Assembly (NCBI RefSeq): GCF_045348435.1
Contig: NZ_CP157484.1
Coordinates: 496,001-560,000, forward strand
Origin: Alsobacter sp045348435
Lineage (GTDB): Bacteria; Pseudomonadota; Alphaproteobacteria; Rhizobiales; Beijerinckiaceae
Reading direction: 5' to 3'
DNA length: 64,000 nt
Positions 8,830-17,084 of the stretch are shown here, piece by piece. The notes beneath the pieces were generated by a model, which was given only the letters and a program-made list of their open reading frames with translations, was not told where the DNA came from and searched no databases. The position numbers and the translations under genes were made by a program. Positions within the stretch are counted from its first letter, which is position 1. Every line of letters begins with the position of its first letter.

Positions 8830-9282
8830 TCAGTAGGTCGTGGCGCCGCGCTTGTAGCCGAAGCCCGGGATGTCGCACCCGCACGGGCTGTTCGGCGGCG
8901 CCGGACGAGCCGGGCACGCGCCGCGCGACGTCACGCAGGTGGAGGCGTAGCGGCCCTGGCGGTAATAGGGCCGCGGCGCCGCGTATTCGGGCTGGACGTA
9001 GCGCGGCGCCGGCGCGTAGCGCGGGGCGTATCCGGGCTGCACATAGCGCGGCGGCGCGTAGCGCGGCTGCTGATACCCGGGCGCGGGCTGCTGACGATAG
9101 CCCTGTCCTCCATAGCCCTGGCCCCCATAGCCCTGGCCGCCGGGGCGGCCATAGCCCCGGCCGTAGCCGGGCTGGGCGTAGGGATCGGCCCGGTCGATGG
9201 AGTCGGCGGCGGCGGCGTAGGTCTCGCCGGCTCCCGCCAGGCACGCGGCGATGGTCAACACGGCGAGATGGACATGCTTCAC
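8830..9282 (-). CDS. Secreted Gly/Tyr/Pro/Arg-rich small protein with Cys-rich C-terminus (paralogue A)
   Basis: 150 residues from GTG 9282, which has a GGAGACG Shine-Dalgarno in front; an in-frame extension upstream lacks one. A signal peptide (VLTIAACLAGAGETYAAAAD) precedes repeats of the GQGYGG type and several PxRYxxP units, likely disordered. The C-terminal 40 residues carry CVTSRGACPA and PCGCDIPGFGYKRG, with four cysteines. The same tail is found in the next gene on this strand. Uncharacterised family, seen in other Hyphomicrobiales (recalled); periplasmic or surface location inferred. Confidence 0.8.
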   Translation of the reverse strand: MKHVHLAVLTIAACLAGAGETYAAAADSIDRADPYAQPGYGRGYGRPGGQGYGGQGYGGQGYRQQPAPGYQQPRYAPPRYVQPGYAPRYAPAPRYVQPEYAAPRPYYRQGRYASTCVTSRGACPARPAPPNSPCGCDIPGFGYKRGATTY

Positions 9283-9355
9283 GGGTCGTCTCCTTGAGCG
9301 AACGGCTGGACCGAAGCTCAATGCTCCGCTCCAGCATCCCGTTCCATGGCGCGTT

Positions 9356-9763
9356 TCAGTAGCCGGTCACGCCCCGCTTGGTCCCGAATCCGGGGACGTC
9401 GCAGCGGCACGGCCGGCCGGTCGGCTGGGGATAGACCCGGCAGGCTCCCCGCGAGGTGATGCACATGTCGGTCATCCGCCCGCGTGGCCGGACGGGCTGC
9501 TCCTGGTAGTAGGGGCGGGGCTGCCGATAGGGGTCGGGCCGATATTCGGGCTGGCGCGGGCGATAATAGGGGTCCGGATCGTAGGACGGCGGGCGCGGGC
9601 GGTAGTAGCCGGGCGGCGGTGGCGGCTCGTAATATTGGGCGAGTTCGATCCGGCCGCTCTGGCCCTGCAGGATCGCTCCGCCGGGGAGCGTGTCGCTCGC
9701 GGCCGCCGCTCCCGATAAGCTCAGGAGAGCGCCTACCGCCGCCATGGCGATTGTCTTCAGCAT
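9356..9763 (-). CDS. Secreted Tyr/Pro/Arg-rich small protein with Cys-rich C-terminus (paralogue B)
   Basis: 135 residues from ATG 9763, with a clear signal peptide MLKTIAMAAVGALLSLSGAA. The centre is dominated by PPPPPGYYRPRPP and YRPDPYRQPRPYY, probably unstructured. The tail CITSRGACRVYPQPTGRPC followed by RCDVPGFGTKRG closely matches paralogue A, while the low-complexity centres differ. It lies upstream of paralogue A on the same strand, 73 bp apart. Function unknown; the Arg/Tyr-rich centre could contact cell wall, LPS or exopolysaccharide (inference). Confidence 0.8.
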   Translation of the reverse strand: MLKTIAMAAVGALLSLSGAAAASDTLPGGAILQGQSGRIELAQYYEPPPPPGYYRPRPPSYDPDPYYRPRQPEYRPDPYRQPRPYYQEQPVRPRGRMTDMCITSRGACRVYPQPTGRPCRCDVPGFGTKRGVTGY

Positions 9764-10016
9764 CTGGTTCTCCGACCCGTCGCGTCACTCGGACGCGGCT
9801 TCAGCGTGGCTTTGGCCACGCCGCATCTCACGCATAAACTGCAAAAACTTCAAGGCTCCCGGATTGGGGTGTGATCCGTCCCACGCCGCGCGGGCCGCCG
9901 CCGGCGCGTCCGAGGCTTGGAACCGCGCGCCGCGCTGCCCATTTGGGGGCTGGCGCGGCGGTTCGGTTGCGCCAAGGCCGAGGCCCGGCTACAGGGTCTC
10001 ACAGCGAGGGACAAGG

Positions 10017-10457
10017 ATGACCGGCGTAGAAGCCCTGAAGCTGATGGCGCTCGACGAGGAGGACCTGGCGGTCGTCTCCGCGCACCTGCAGGACGCGGTT
10101 CTGAAGGTCGGCGACATGACCTATCTCCCCCGCGAGAAACGCTTCGCTCTCGTCGCCAACCGCTTCGCCTGGGAGGCCGTCCGGGGCCCCAAGGGCGAGC
10201 GCCGCAGGACGGGCCTCTCCTTCGCGCGCGTGCTGAAGGTGCAGCGCAGCCGCGTCCGCGCCGAGGATCCGGACGCGGTGCTGAACCTGCTGGCCGTGAC
10301 CTTCACGCCGGGCGAGGCGCCCTCCGGCCATGTCACGCTCGTCTTCTCGGGCGGCGCCGCCGTCAGGCTGCAGGTCGAGTGCCTGGAGGCCGAGTTGCGC
10401 GACCTCGGGCCGGCGTGGGAGACCCCGAACCGTCCCTTGCACGACCTCGCAGAATGA
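10017..10457 (+). CDS. DUF2948 family protein
   Basis: 146-residue cytoplasmic protein of unknown function, starting MTGVEALKLMALDEEDLAVV at ATG 10017. The core has alternating strands, with DMTYLPREKRFALVANRFAW and the LxxLAVTFTPGE region typical of this family. It directly precedes hisD; its stop TGA overlaps an ATG at 10454 that could serve as an alternative hisD start. This pairing with hisD is common in alphaproteobacteria (recalled), but I know of no demonstrated role. Confidence 0.88.
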   Translation: MTGVEALKLMALDEEDLAVVSAHLQDAVLKVGDMTYLPREKRFALVANRFAWEAVRGPKGERRRTGLSFARVLKVQRSRVRAEDPDAVLNLLAVTFTPGEAPSGHVTLVFSGGAAVRLQVECLEAELRDLGPAWETPNRPLHDLAE

Positions 10458-10468
10458 AAGGCCATTCG

Positions 10469-11764
10469 ATGCCGCTTCGGCTCCAGGCCGGATCGCCGAC
10501 CTTCGACACGGACTTCGCCGGCCTCCTCGCGCAAAAGCGGGAGGTGTCGGAGGACGTCGACCTCACCGTGAAGGCCATCATCGAGGAGGTGGTGGCCCGG
10601 GGCGACGAGGCCCTCGTGGCCTACACCCGACGGTTCGACCGGCTGGACATCGACGCGGCCGGCCTGGCCGTGACCGAGGACGAGATCGAACAAGCCTGGC
10701 GCGCCTGCGATCCGCAGGTCGTGTCGGCGCTGCGGCTCGCGCATCAGCGCATCGAAGCCTACCACGCGCGCCAGCGGCCGTCGGACGACCGCTATGTCGA
10801 CGCGCTGGGCGTGGAGCTCGGCCATCGCTGGACGGCGGTCGAGGCCGCGGGGCTCTACGTGCCGGGCGGCACGGCGAGCTATCCCTCGTCGGTGCTGATG
10901 AACGCCGTTCCGGCGAAGGTGGCCGGGGTGCCGCGCATCGTCATGGTGGCGCCGACGCCGGACGGGGCCATGAACCCCGCCGTGCTCGCCGCGGCCCGGA
11001 TCGCGGGCGTCTCCGAGATCTACCGGGTCGGCGGCGCCCAGGCGATCGCCGCGCTGGCCTACGGCACGGCGACGATCGCGCCCGTCGCCAAGATCGTCGG
11101 ACCGGGCAACGCCTATGTGGCCGCAGCCAAGCGGCGAGTCTTCGGCCAGGTCGGCATCGACATGATCGCCGGCCCCTCCGAAGTCGTGGTGCTGGCCGAC
11201 CGCCACGCCAATCCCGACTGGATCGCGGCGGATCTTCTGGCCCAGGCCGAGCATGACGCCGCCGCCCAGTCGATCCTGATCACCGACAGTCCCGAACTCG
11301 CCGACGCGGTCGAAGCCGCCGTCGAGGGCCGGCTGAAGACCCTGCCGCGCTCGGCCATCGCGGGCGCGAGCTGGCGCGACTACGGCGCCGTCATCCTCGT
11401 CGCCCGTCTCGGCGACGCGGTCGCGCTGGTCGATCGCCTCGCGCCTGAGCACCTGGAGATCGAGTGCGACGACGCGGAAGCGCTGGCGGCGCAGATCCGC
11501 AACGCGGGCGCGATCTTCCTCGGCGGCCATACGCCCGAGGCGGTCGGAGACTATGTGGGCGGGCCCAACCACGTGCTGCCCACGGCGCGCTCGGCGCGCT
11601 TCTCGTCCGGGCTCGGCGTGCTCGACTTCATGAAGCGCACCTCCATCCTGAAATGCAGCCCGGAATCGCTGCGCGCGATCGGGCCCGCGGCGGTGACGCT
11701 GGGACGATCCGAGGGACTGGAAGCGCACGCCCGTTCGGTGGCGGTGCGGCTTAATCTGGGGTGA
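10469..11764 (+). CDS. hisD: Histidinol dehydrogenase
   Basis: Zinc-dependent NAD enzyme that oxidises L-histidinol to L-histidine in the last two steps of histidine synthesis. 431 residues from ATG 10469 (MPLRLQAGSPTFDTDFAGLL), matching the family start; ATG 10454 would add five residues. Motifs include ERVEAAGLYVPGGTASYPSS-type HRWTAVEAAGLYVPGGTASY, GPGNAYVAAAKRRVFG, IAGPSEVVVLAD and GPNHVLPT near the end. First of a tight run with UPF0262 and the phosphatase gene. Confidence 0.97.
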   Translation: MPLRLQAGSPTFDTDFAGLLAQKREVSEDVDLTVKAIIEEVVARGDEALVAYTRRFDRLDIDAAGLAVTEDEIEQAWRACDPQVVSALRLAHQRIEAYHARQRPSDDRYVDALGVELGHRWTAVEAAGLYVPGGTASYPSSVLMNAVPAKVAGVPRIVMVAPTPDGAMNPAVLAAARIAGVSEIYRVGGAQAIAALAYGTATIAPVAKIVGPGNAYVAAAKRRVFGQVGIDMIAGPSEVVVLADRHANPDWIAADLLAQAEHDAAAQSILITDSPELADAVEAAVEGRLKTLPRSAIAGASWRDYGAVILVARLGDAVALVDRLAPEHLEIECDDAEALAAQIRNAGAIFLGGHTPEAVGDYVGGPNHVLPTARSARFSSGLGVLDFMKRTSILKCSPESLRAIGPAAVTLGRSEGLEAHARSVAVRLNLG

Positions 11765-11772
11765 GGGGACGG

Positions 11773-12276
11773 ATGGCCCAGGATCACGACGCCGGCGGCG
11801 ACGCCAAGCCGACGAAGCGCCTCGCGGCCGTGACCCTCGACGACGTCTCCATTGGACGCGCCGCGCCCGAGCAGGAGCATGAGCGCGCGATCGCGATCTA
11901 CGACCTGATCGAGTCCAACAGCTTCGGCCTTCCGGGCCACGACGGCGGCCCCTACTCGCTCCAGATCGGCCTGCTGGAGGGCAAGCTGGCGCTCGACGTC
12001 CGCGACCAGAAGGGCGCCAACGTCATCACCCACATCCTCTCGCTCGCGCCCTTCCGGCGGGTGGTGAAGGACTATTTCCTCGTGTGCGAGAGCTACTACG
12101 CCGCCATCCGCACCTCCAGCGCCGCTCAGATCGAGGCCATCGACATGGGCCGCCGCGGGCTGCACAACGAGGCCGCCGAACTGCTCGTGCAACGTCTCGA
12201 GGGCAAGATCGAGGTCGATTTCGATACGGCCCGCCGCCTCATCACGCTGATCATGGCCCTGCACTGGAAAGGGTGA
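11773..12276 (+). CDS. UPF0262 family protein
   Basis: 167 residues starting MAQDHDAGGDAKPTKRLAAV at ATG 11773 with GAGGGG just upstream; a GTG at 11761 overlapping the hisD stop is less likely. Conserved segments are QEHERAIAIYDLIESNSF, PYSLQIGLLEGKLALDVR and MGRRGLHNEAAELLVQRL. Found almost only in alphaproteobacteria beside hisD (recalled); no biochemical function is known to me. It is followed by the phosphatase gene after two bases. Confidence 0.9.
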   Translation: MAQDHDAGGDAKPTKRLAAVTLDDVSIGRAAPEQEHERAIAIYDLIESNSFGLPGHDGGPYSLQIGLLEGKLALDVRDQKGANVITHILSLAPFRRVVKDYFLVCESYYAAIRTSSAAQIEAIDMGRRGLHNEAAELLVQRLEGKIEVDFDTARRLITLIMALHWKG

Positions 12277-12278
12277 CC

Positions 12279-12728
12279 ATGCAGGAGGGCGCCCCGGGCC
12301 GGCGGGTCGGCGCAGTGCTGTTCGCCTGCGCCTACAACGCCGTGCGCTCTCCCATGGCGGAGGCGGTCGCGCGGCACTATTTCGGCAAATCCGTCTATGT
12401 GCAGTCCGCCGGCGCCCGCAAGGGCGACACCGACCCTTTCATGGTGGCGGCGCTGGACGAGATCGGCATTGACGCCAGCAAGCACAAGCCCCGGACGCTC
12501 GAGGAGCTCGAGGACTGGGAGGGGCTGAACTTCGACCTCATCATCTCGCTCAGCCCCGAGGCGCACCACAAGGCGCTGGAGCTCACCCGCACCAGCGCGG
12601 TCGATGTCGAATACTGGCCGACGCCCGACCCCACTTTGGTGCAGGGATCGCGCGAGCAGAAGCTCGACGCGTACCGGCACGTGCGGGACATGTTGGCCAA
12701 GCGCATCACCGAGCGGCTGAAGCGCTAG
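12279..12728 (+). CDS. Low-molecular-weight phosphotyrosine phosphatase family protein
   Basis: 149 residues with the LMW-PTP/arsenate-reductase fold. The P-loop is CAYNAVRSPMAE, giving Cys17 and Arg23 (C-x5-R); the likely general acid is Asp117 in WPTPDP. Members of this hisD-linked branch are often annotated as arsenate reductase, but no resolving cysteines typical of ArsC are evident, so protein or small-molecule phosphatase activity fits better (inference). In many relatives infA and maf follow here; in this genome the strand switches to azlD 36 bp later. Confidence 0.88.
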   Translation: MQEGAPGRRVGAVLFACAYNAVRSPMAEAVARHYFGKSVYVQSAGARKGDTDPFMVAALDEIGIDASKHKPRTLEELEDWEGLNFDLIISLSPEAHHKALELTRTSAVDVEYWPTPDPTLVQGSREQKLDAYRHVRDMLAKRITERLKR

Positions 12729-12763
12729 GCGTCCGCATTCCGTGGCCGGCGGCGCGCCCGGGG

Positions 12764-13087
12764 CTAGATCCCCGCGGCCCGCAACAGCGTCACGGTCGTG
12801 AGGCCGACCGCCAGGGCCAGCAGCTCGTTGCGCTTGATCAGCATCGAGGTGAGCGCCGCCCCCAGCGCCGCCAGCGCGGCAGGGCCGCCCCGGACCACCA
12901 GCGGGGCGATGATGGCCACGATGATCGAGCCCGGCAGGGCGGCCAGCCCCCGCCGCACCGGCGTGGTGAGCGGCACATGCGCCATCAGGATCACGCCGAG
13001 GACGCGGCACAGATAGCTCGCCGTCGCCATCGCGGCGATCGCCGCGAACGAGCCGGCCGAAAGCCCGAACCACGCCGCGCTATCCAT
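12764..13087 (-). CDS. azlD: AzlD family branched-chain amino acid export subunit
   Basis: 107-residue inner-membrane protein with about three to four hydrophobic segments and the family feature LAALPGSIIVAIIAPLVVRGG. Together with AzlC it forms an exporter for branched-chain amino acids or analogues. It overlaps the AzlC-type gene by 8 bp and is the last gene of the run, ending 36 bp from the convergent phosphatase gene. Confidence 0.88.
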   Translation of the reverse strand: MDSAAWFGLSAGSFAAIAAMATASYLCRVLGVILMAHVPLTTPVRRGLAALPGSIIVAIIAPLVVRGGPAALAALGAALTSMLIKRNELLALAVGLTTVTLLRAAGI

Positions 13088-13826
13088 GGCCGGACCGCCT
13101 GCGGTCGTCGAGAACGCCCAGCGCCGCGCCCGTCAGCGAGCCTGCGAGGCCGCCCGCGACCACGAACATGTAGCCGGGAAACAGCCAGGCGGTGGCCAGC
13201 GCGGCCGCCGCCGCGACGGTCCAGCAGATCGTGTCCTGCCGGCCCTTCCACAGCGGGACCACCATGGCGGTGAACACGATCGGCATCACGAGGTCGACGC
13301 CGAAGCGCTCGGGATGGTCCATGAGGCCCCCGAGCAGCCGTCCCGGCAGCGTGCCGGCGACCCACACCCCCCACAGCATCAGCCCGGCCCCGATCAGGAC
13401 CCCGGCGTCCCGCCCGCCATCCGCGTGGTAGCGCGTGCCGATCAGCCAGTTGGCGTCGGTCAACAGCGCCAGGCTCGGCCAGAGCACCCGGTTGGGGAGC
13501 GGATAGATCCACGGCTGCAGCGACGCGCCCTGCAGGATCATGCGCGCATTGACGGTGAACACCACCGCGCTGATGGCCAGGATGGCGGCGCCGGTCCAGG
13601 CGTCCGTGCGCCACAGCTCGAGCGCGACGAGCTGCGCGGAGCCGGCGTACATCAGCCCGCTCATCAGCATGGTCTCGAGCACGCTGAGGCCCTTCTGGGC
13701 CGCCGTCGTCCCGAAGGCGGCGGCGAAGACGATGCTGCCCGGGATCAGCGGGGCGACCAGGCGGGCGCCCAGGAGCATGCCCTTCAGCGTCAGGGGCGGC
13801 GGCGCGGCCTGGCCCACGGCGGTCAT
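13080..13826 (-). CDS. azlC: AzlC family branched-chain amino acid permease
   Basis: 248-residue inner-membrane exporter subunit. ATG 13826 overlaps the stop of the TerC gene by 4 bp (ATGA), so the two are probably co-translated. Family motifs: PLIPGSIVFAAAFGTTAAQKG near residue 30, SGLMYAGSAQLVALELW, VVFTVNARMILQGASLQPW and LLTDANWLIG. Its AzlD partner follows with an 8-bp overlap. Confidence 0.92.
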   Translation of the reverse strand: MTAVGQAAPPPLTLKGMLLGARLVAPLIPGSIVFAAAFGTTAAQKGLSVLETMLMSGLMYAGSAQLVALELWRTDAWTGAAILAISAVVFTVNARMILQGASLQPWIYPLPNRVLWPSLALLTDANWLIGTRYHADGGRDAGVLIGAGLMLWGVWVAGTLPGRLLGGLMDHPERFGVDLVMPIVFTAMVVPLWKGRQDTICWTVAAAAALATAWLFPGYMFVVAGGLAGSLTGAALGVLDDRRRSGHG

Positions 13827-14509
13827 GCGGCGTGCGCGGATGCGCGCCGCTTCATGACGAAGCCGACCCCGAGCACGATCGCCGCGCCGGCGATGGCGAA
13901 CGGGATCTCCAGGTGCTTCAGCTGCGCCTCGCCGAAGCGCTCCACCAGATAGGGATCGGAATCCAGCATCTCGCCCGCCACCCAGCCGAGCAGCCCCGCG
14001 CCGGCCCACACCATCAGCGGGAACCGCGCCAGGAGCGCCATGATCAGGGTGGCGCCCGCCACGATCAGCGGGATCGAGATCACCAGGCCGAGCGCCATCA
14101 GGGCCATGTTGTCCTTGGCGATCGCCGCGATCGCCAGCACGTTGTCGAGGCTCATCACCATGTCGGCCACCGCGATGGTCCAGATCGCGCTGAGGAGCCT
14201 CTCGCTGGCCTTCACCGCGTCGTCGTCCGCCTCCTCGTCCTCGGTGATCAGCTTCACCGCCACCCACAGGAGCAGGATCGAGCCGAGGATGCGCAGGAAG
14301 GGCGTGGACAGAAGCTTGGCCACGATGACGGTGAACACGATGCGCAGCAGCACCGCCACGCCGGCGCCGAGCACGAGCCCGGCGCGCCGCTGGCGGGCGG
14401 GAAGCCCCCGGCAGGCCAGGGCGATCACCACCGCATTGTCGCCCGACAGGAGGATGTTCACCCAGACGACCTCGAGGATCGCGAGCGCGGTCTGCCAGTT
14501 CAGGTCCAT
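13823..14509 (-). CDS. TerC family membrane protein (YjbE type), copy 1
   Basis: 228 residues, about seven membrane spans. The two family signatures are present: LLSGDNAVVIALACRGLP (residues 20-37) and ADMVMSLDNVLAIAAIA, whose Asp-Asn pairs are thought to bind a divalent metal. An acidic cytoplasmic loop (EDEEADDDAVK) separates them. TerC relatives export Mn2+ or help metallation of exported enzymes (known for the family); tellurite resistance is only one phenotype. Overlaps azlC by 4 bp and lies 33 bp after the paralogue. Confidence 0.9.
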   Translation of the reverse strand: MDLNWQTALAILEVVWVNILLSGDNAVVIALACRGLPARQRRAGLVLGAGVAVLLRIVFTVIVAKLLSTPFLRILGSILLLWVAVKLITEDEEADDDAVKASERLLSAIWTIAVADMVMSLDNVLAIAAIAKDNMALMALGLVISIPLIVAGATLIMALLARFPLMVWAGAGLLGWVAGEMLDSDPYLVERFGEAQLKHLEIPFAIAGAAIVLGVGFVMKRRASAHAA

Positions 14510-14542
14510 GGGGAGTCGGTCTCGCGGTCGGTGGCGGGCGTG

Positions 14543-15226
14543 TCAGGAGTGGTGATGCACCGCCGACCGCCTCGCGCGCAAGGCCGCAGCGACGACGACC
14601 ACGAGCGCCGCGCCGGCGATGGCGGCGGGAGTGGCCAGGCTCGCGGCCGCGTCGCCCAGCCGGGCCGCGACCAGCGGATCGCCCACGATCATCTCTCCGC
14701 CGATCCATCCCAGCAGCGCCGCGCCGCCCCACACGAAGATGGGAAAGCGCGCGATCAGCGTCATGATCAGCGTCGACCCGACCACGATCAGCGGGATGGA
14801 GACGAGCAGGCCGAAGACGAACAGCTTGGCGTCGCCGTCCGCCGCCGCGGCGATCGCCACCACATTGTCGAGGCTCATCACCGCATCCGCGATCGCGATG
14901 GTGCGCACGGCGCGCCAGAGCGTGTCGCTCTCGCTCACCGCGTGCTCCTCGTCCTCGCCCGTCACCAGCTTGACGGCGATCCAGAACAGCAGCGCGCCGC
15001 CCACCAGCCCGAGGAACGGAACCTCCAGGAGCCAGCTGATCACGAAGGCGAACAGGATGCGCAGCAGCACCGCCACGCTTGCTCCGAGCACGATGCCGGC
15101 GCGGCGCGTGCGCGGCGGCAGCGAGCGGCATGCGAGCGCGATCACGACCGCGTTGTCGCCCGACAGCAGGAGGTCGATCCAGATGATCTGCAGGATCGAG
15201 ACGAGGGTCTGGGGAGCGATGTCCAT
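14543..15226 (-). CDS. TerC family membrane protein (YjbE type), copy 2
   Basis: 227 residues, paralogue of the next gene. Same topology and both signatures, LLSGDNAVVIALACRSLPPR and DAVMSLDNVVAIAAAADG; the central acidic loop is GEDEEHAVSESD. The last residues RSAVHHHS are histidine-rich and differ from copy 1. First gene of the TerC-TerC-AzlC-AzlD run. Likely Mn2+ or other divalent-metal handling (family knowledge), substrate not readable. Confidence 0.9.
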   Translation of the reverse strand: MDIAPQTLVSILQIIWIDLLLSGDNAVVIALACRSLPPRTRRAGIVLGASVAVLLRILFAFVISWLLEVPFLGLVGGALLFWIAVKLVTGEDEEHAVSESDTLWRAVRTIAIADAVMSLDNVVAIAAAADGDAKLFVFGLLVSIPLIVVGSTLIMTLIARFPIFVWGGAALLGWIGGEMIVGDPLVAARLGDAAASLATPAAIAGAALVVVVAAALRARRSAVHHHS

Positions 15227-15344
15227 CGGGTCCGGCTCGGTGGCAGGCCAGTCTCCTAGCCCGCGTGCCGGACATTGACAATCGCCAATGTTTCGCCGGG
15301 CGCGGGAGCAGGCCGGCCGGCGTCCCCGCGCGCCCCGCCAAGCT

Positions 15345-16430
15345 TCAGGCGAGCGCGTCCGCCACCGCCTTGGCGCACTGGGCCGTGTTGGCCGGGCCCT
15401 TGAGGTCGCCCGTGCGCAGCTTGGGCTCCGACAGGACCGTCTCGATGGCCTGCACGATCGCCCTGGCGGCGTCGACCTCGCCCAGATGCTCCAGCATCAT
15501 GGCGGCCGACCAGATCTGCCCGATCGGGTTGGCGACGCCCTTGCCGGCGATGTCCGGGGCCGAGCCGTGCACCGGCTCGAACAGCGACGGGAAGTTGCGC
15601 TCCGGGTTGATATTGCCCGACGGCGCGATCGCGATCGTGCCCGTGCAGGCCGGGCCCAGGTCCGACAGGATGTCGCCGAACAGGTTGGACGCGACGACCA
15701 CGTCGAAGCGGTCCGGATTCTGCACGAAATGCGCCGTCAGGATGTCGATGTGGTACTTGTCCCAGCGCACGTCCGGATAGGCCTTCGCCATCGCCTCCAC
15801 GCGCTCGTCCCAATACGGCATCGTGATCGCGATGCCGTTCGACTTGGTGGCCGAGGTGAGGTGCTTCTTCTCGCGTTTCTGGGCGAGATCGAAGGCGAAT
15901 TTCAGGATCCGGTCCGTGCCGTGGCGCGTGAAGACGCTCTCCTGGACCACGAATTCGCGGTCGGTGCCGGGGAACATGCGCCCGCCCACGGACGAGTACT
16001 CGCCCTCGGTGTTTTCGCGCACGACGTAGAAGTCGATGTCGCCGGGCTTGCGGCCCGCCAGCGGGGAGGGAACGCCGGGCATCAGCTTGCACGGCCGCAG
16101 GTTCACATACTGGTCGAACTCCCGGCGAAACAGGATCAGCGACCCCCACAGCGACACGTGGTCGGGCACCGTGTCCGGCCAGCCCACGGCGCCGAAGAAG
16201 ATGGCTTCGTGCTGGCCGATCCGGTCCTTCCAGTCCTCCGGCATCATCCGCCCGTGGCGTGCGTAATAGTCGCAGGACGCGAAGTCGAAGTCGTCGAGCT
16301 GCAGCCGAAACCCGAATCGCTTGGCCGCGGCCTCCAGGACGCGCACGCCCTCCGGCACCGTTTCCTTGCCGATTCCGTCTCCCGGAATGACGGCGATGCG
16401 ATGGGTCCGATTGCTGCCGGTCTGGGCCAT
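15345..16430 (-). CDS. Tartrate/D-malate dehydrogenase (decarboxylating), TtuC/DmlA type
   Basis: 361-residue member of the isocitrate/isopropylmalate dehydrogenase family. The start MAQTGSNRTHRIAVIPGDGI is standard. The specificity loop DHVSLWGSLILFRREFDQYV and the motif LRPCKLMPGVPSPLAGRKPG are those of tartrate/D-malate dehydrogenases rather than LeuB. Metal and NAD regions ASNLFGDILSDLGPA and FEPVHGSAPDIAGKG are intact. It is divergent from tctBAC, so the transporter probably imports the substrate (inference). Oxidises tartrate or D-malate with NAD+ in the cytoplasm. LeuB is the main alternative, less likely. Confidence 0.85.
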   Translation of the reverse strand: MAQTGSNRTHRIAVIPGDGIGKETVPEGVRVLEAAAKRFGFRLQLDDFDFASCDYYARHGRMMPEDWKDRIGQHEAIFFGAVGWPDTVPDHVSLWGSLILFRREFDQYVNLRPCKLMPGVPSPLAGRKPGDIDFYVVRENTEGEYSSVGGRMFPGTDREFVVQESVFTRHGTDRILKFAFDLAQKREKKHLTSATKSNGIAITMPYWDERVEAMAKAYPDVRWDKYHIDILTAHFVQNPDRFDVVVASNLFGDILSDLGPACTGTIAIAPSGNINPERNFPSLFEPVHGSAPDIAGKGVANPIGQIWSAAMMLEHLGEVDAARAIVQAIETVLSEPKLRTGDLKGPANTAQCAKAVADALA

Positions 16431-16585
16431 GATGGGCGTTTCCTGTTTGCGCCGGCGCGGTTTCACCGCCGAACCGGCTTGATATTGCGCCAACCTATTG
16501 CAACAAAAGGACCGCTGAAAACCACAAATGCCGGCAGGGCTCCCCTGCGAAGGCGTCATCCGGCGAATTGGGGCGGGAACGGTCG

Positions 16586-17074
16586 ATGGACGGAAGACAC
16601 GAGAGCCCCGCGGGCGGCTCGCGCGCCAAGGGATTGCGCAATCCGCAGGACGCGGCCGCCGGGCTCTTTCTGGTGGCCGTCGCGGCCTTCGCGCTCTGGC
16701 AGGGATCGGACCTTCCGCTCGGCACGCTGCGGGCCATGGGGGCCGGCATGCTGCCCACCTCGCTGGCCGTGATCGTCGGCGGGCTGGGCCTCCTGCTCGT
16801 CGTCCTGGCCTTCGTCACCGAGGGGCCGGCGCTGGAGCGCTGGCATCTGCGCGGTCCGCTCTTCATCCTCGGCTCGGTCATCGTCTTCGCCCTGCTGATC
16901 CGCAGCGCCGGCCTCGCCGTCGCCGGGCCGGCCTCCATGCTGATCAGCTGTTTCGCCACAGACGAGGTGCGCTGGAAGGAGGCCGCGATCTTCTCGATCG
17001 TCATGACCACGTTCTGCATCGTCCTGTTCAAGGTGATCCTCGGATTGCCGATCCCCGTCCTGGCTTTTGGTTGA
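16586..17074 (+). CDS. tctB: Tripartite tricarboxylate transporter small permease, TctB type
   Basis: 162 residues with about four membrane spans, starting at ATG 16586 (MDGRHESPAGGSRAKGLRNP). The first span follows residues near 22 with GLFLVAVAAFALWQGSDLPLG, the typical TctB opening, followed by the conserved GTLRAMGAGMLPTSLA. Poorly conserved family; assignment rests on this motif and on position directly before TctA (10-bp gap). Part of a proton- or sodium-driven uptake system for carboxylates. Confidence 0.88.
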   Translation: MDGRHESPAGGSRAKGLRNPQDAAAGLFLVAVAAFALWQGSDLPLGTLRAMGAGMLPTSLAVIVGGLGLLLVVLAFVTEGPALERWHLRGPLFILGSVIVFALLIRSAGLAVAGPASMLISCFATDEVRWKEAAIFSIVMTTFCIVLFKVILGLPIPVLAFG

Positions 17075-17084
17075 GCGCTGACCG

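Noticed and set aside
12279..12728. Arsenate reductase annotation for the LMW phosphatase
   Set aside because: Has the LMW-PTP P-loop but no evident ArsC resolving cysteines and no arsenic genes nearby.
13080..15341. A 753-codon minus-strand frame spanning both TerC genes and ending in AzlC
   Set aside because: Only the AzlC part is real coding sequence in that frame; the upstream part is out of frame with both TerC genes.
15345..16430. 3-isopropylmalate dehydrogenase (leuB)
   Set aside because: The substrate loop and neighbouring transporter fit tartrate/D-malate dehydrogenase better, though LeuB cannot be fully excluded.
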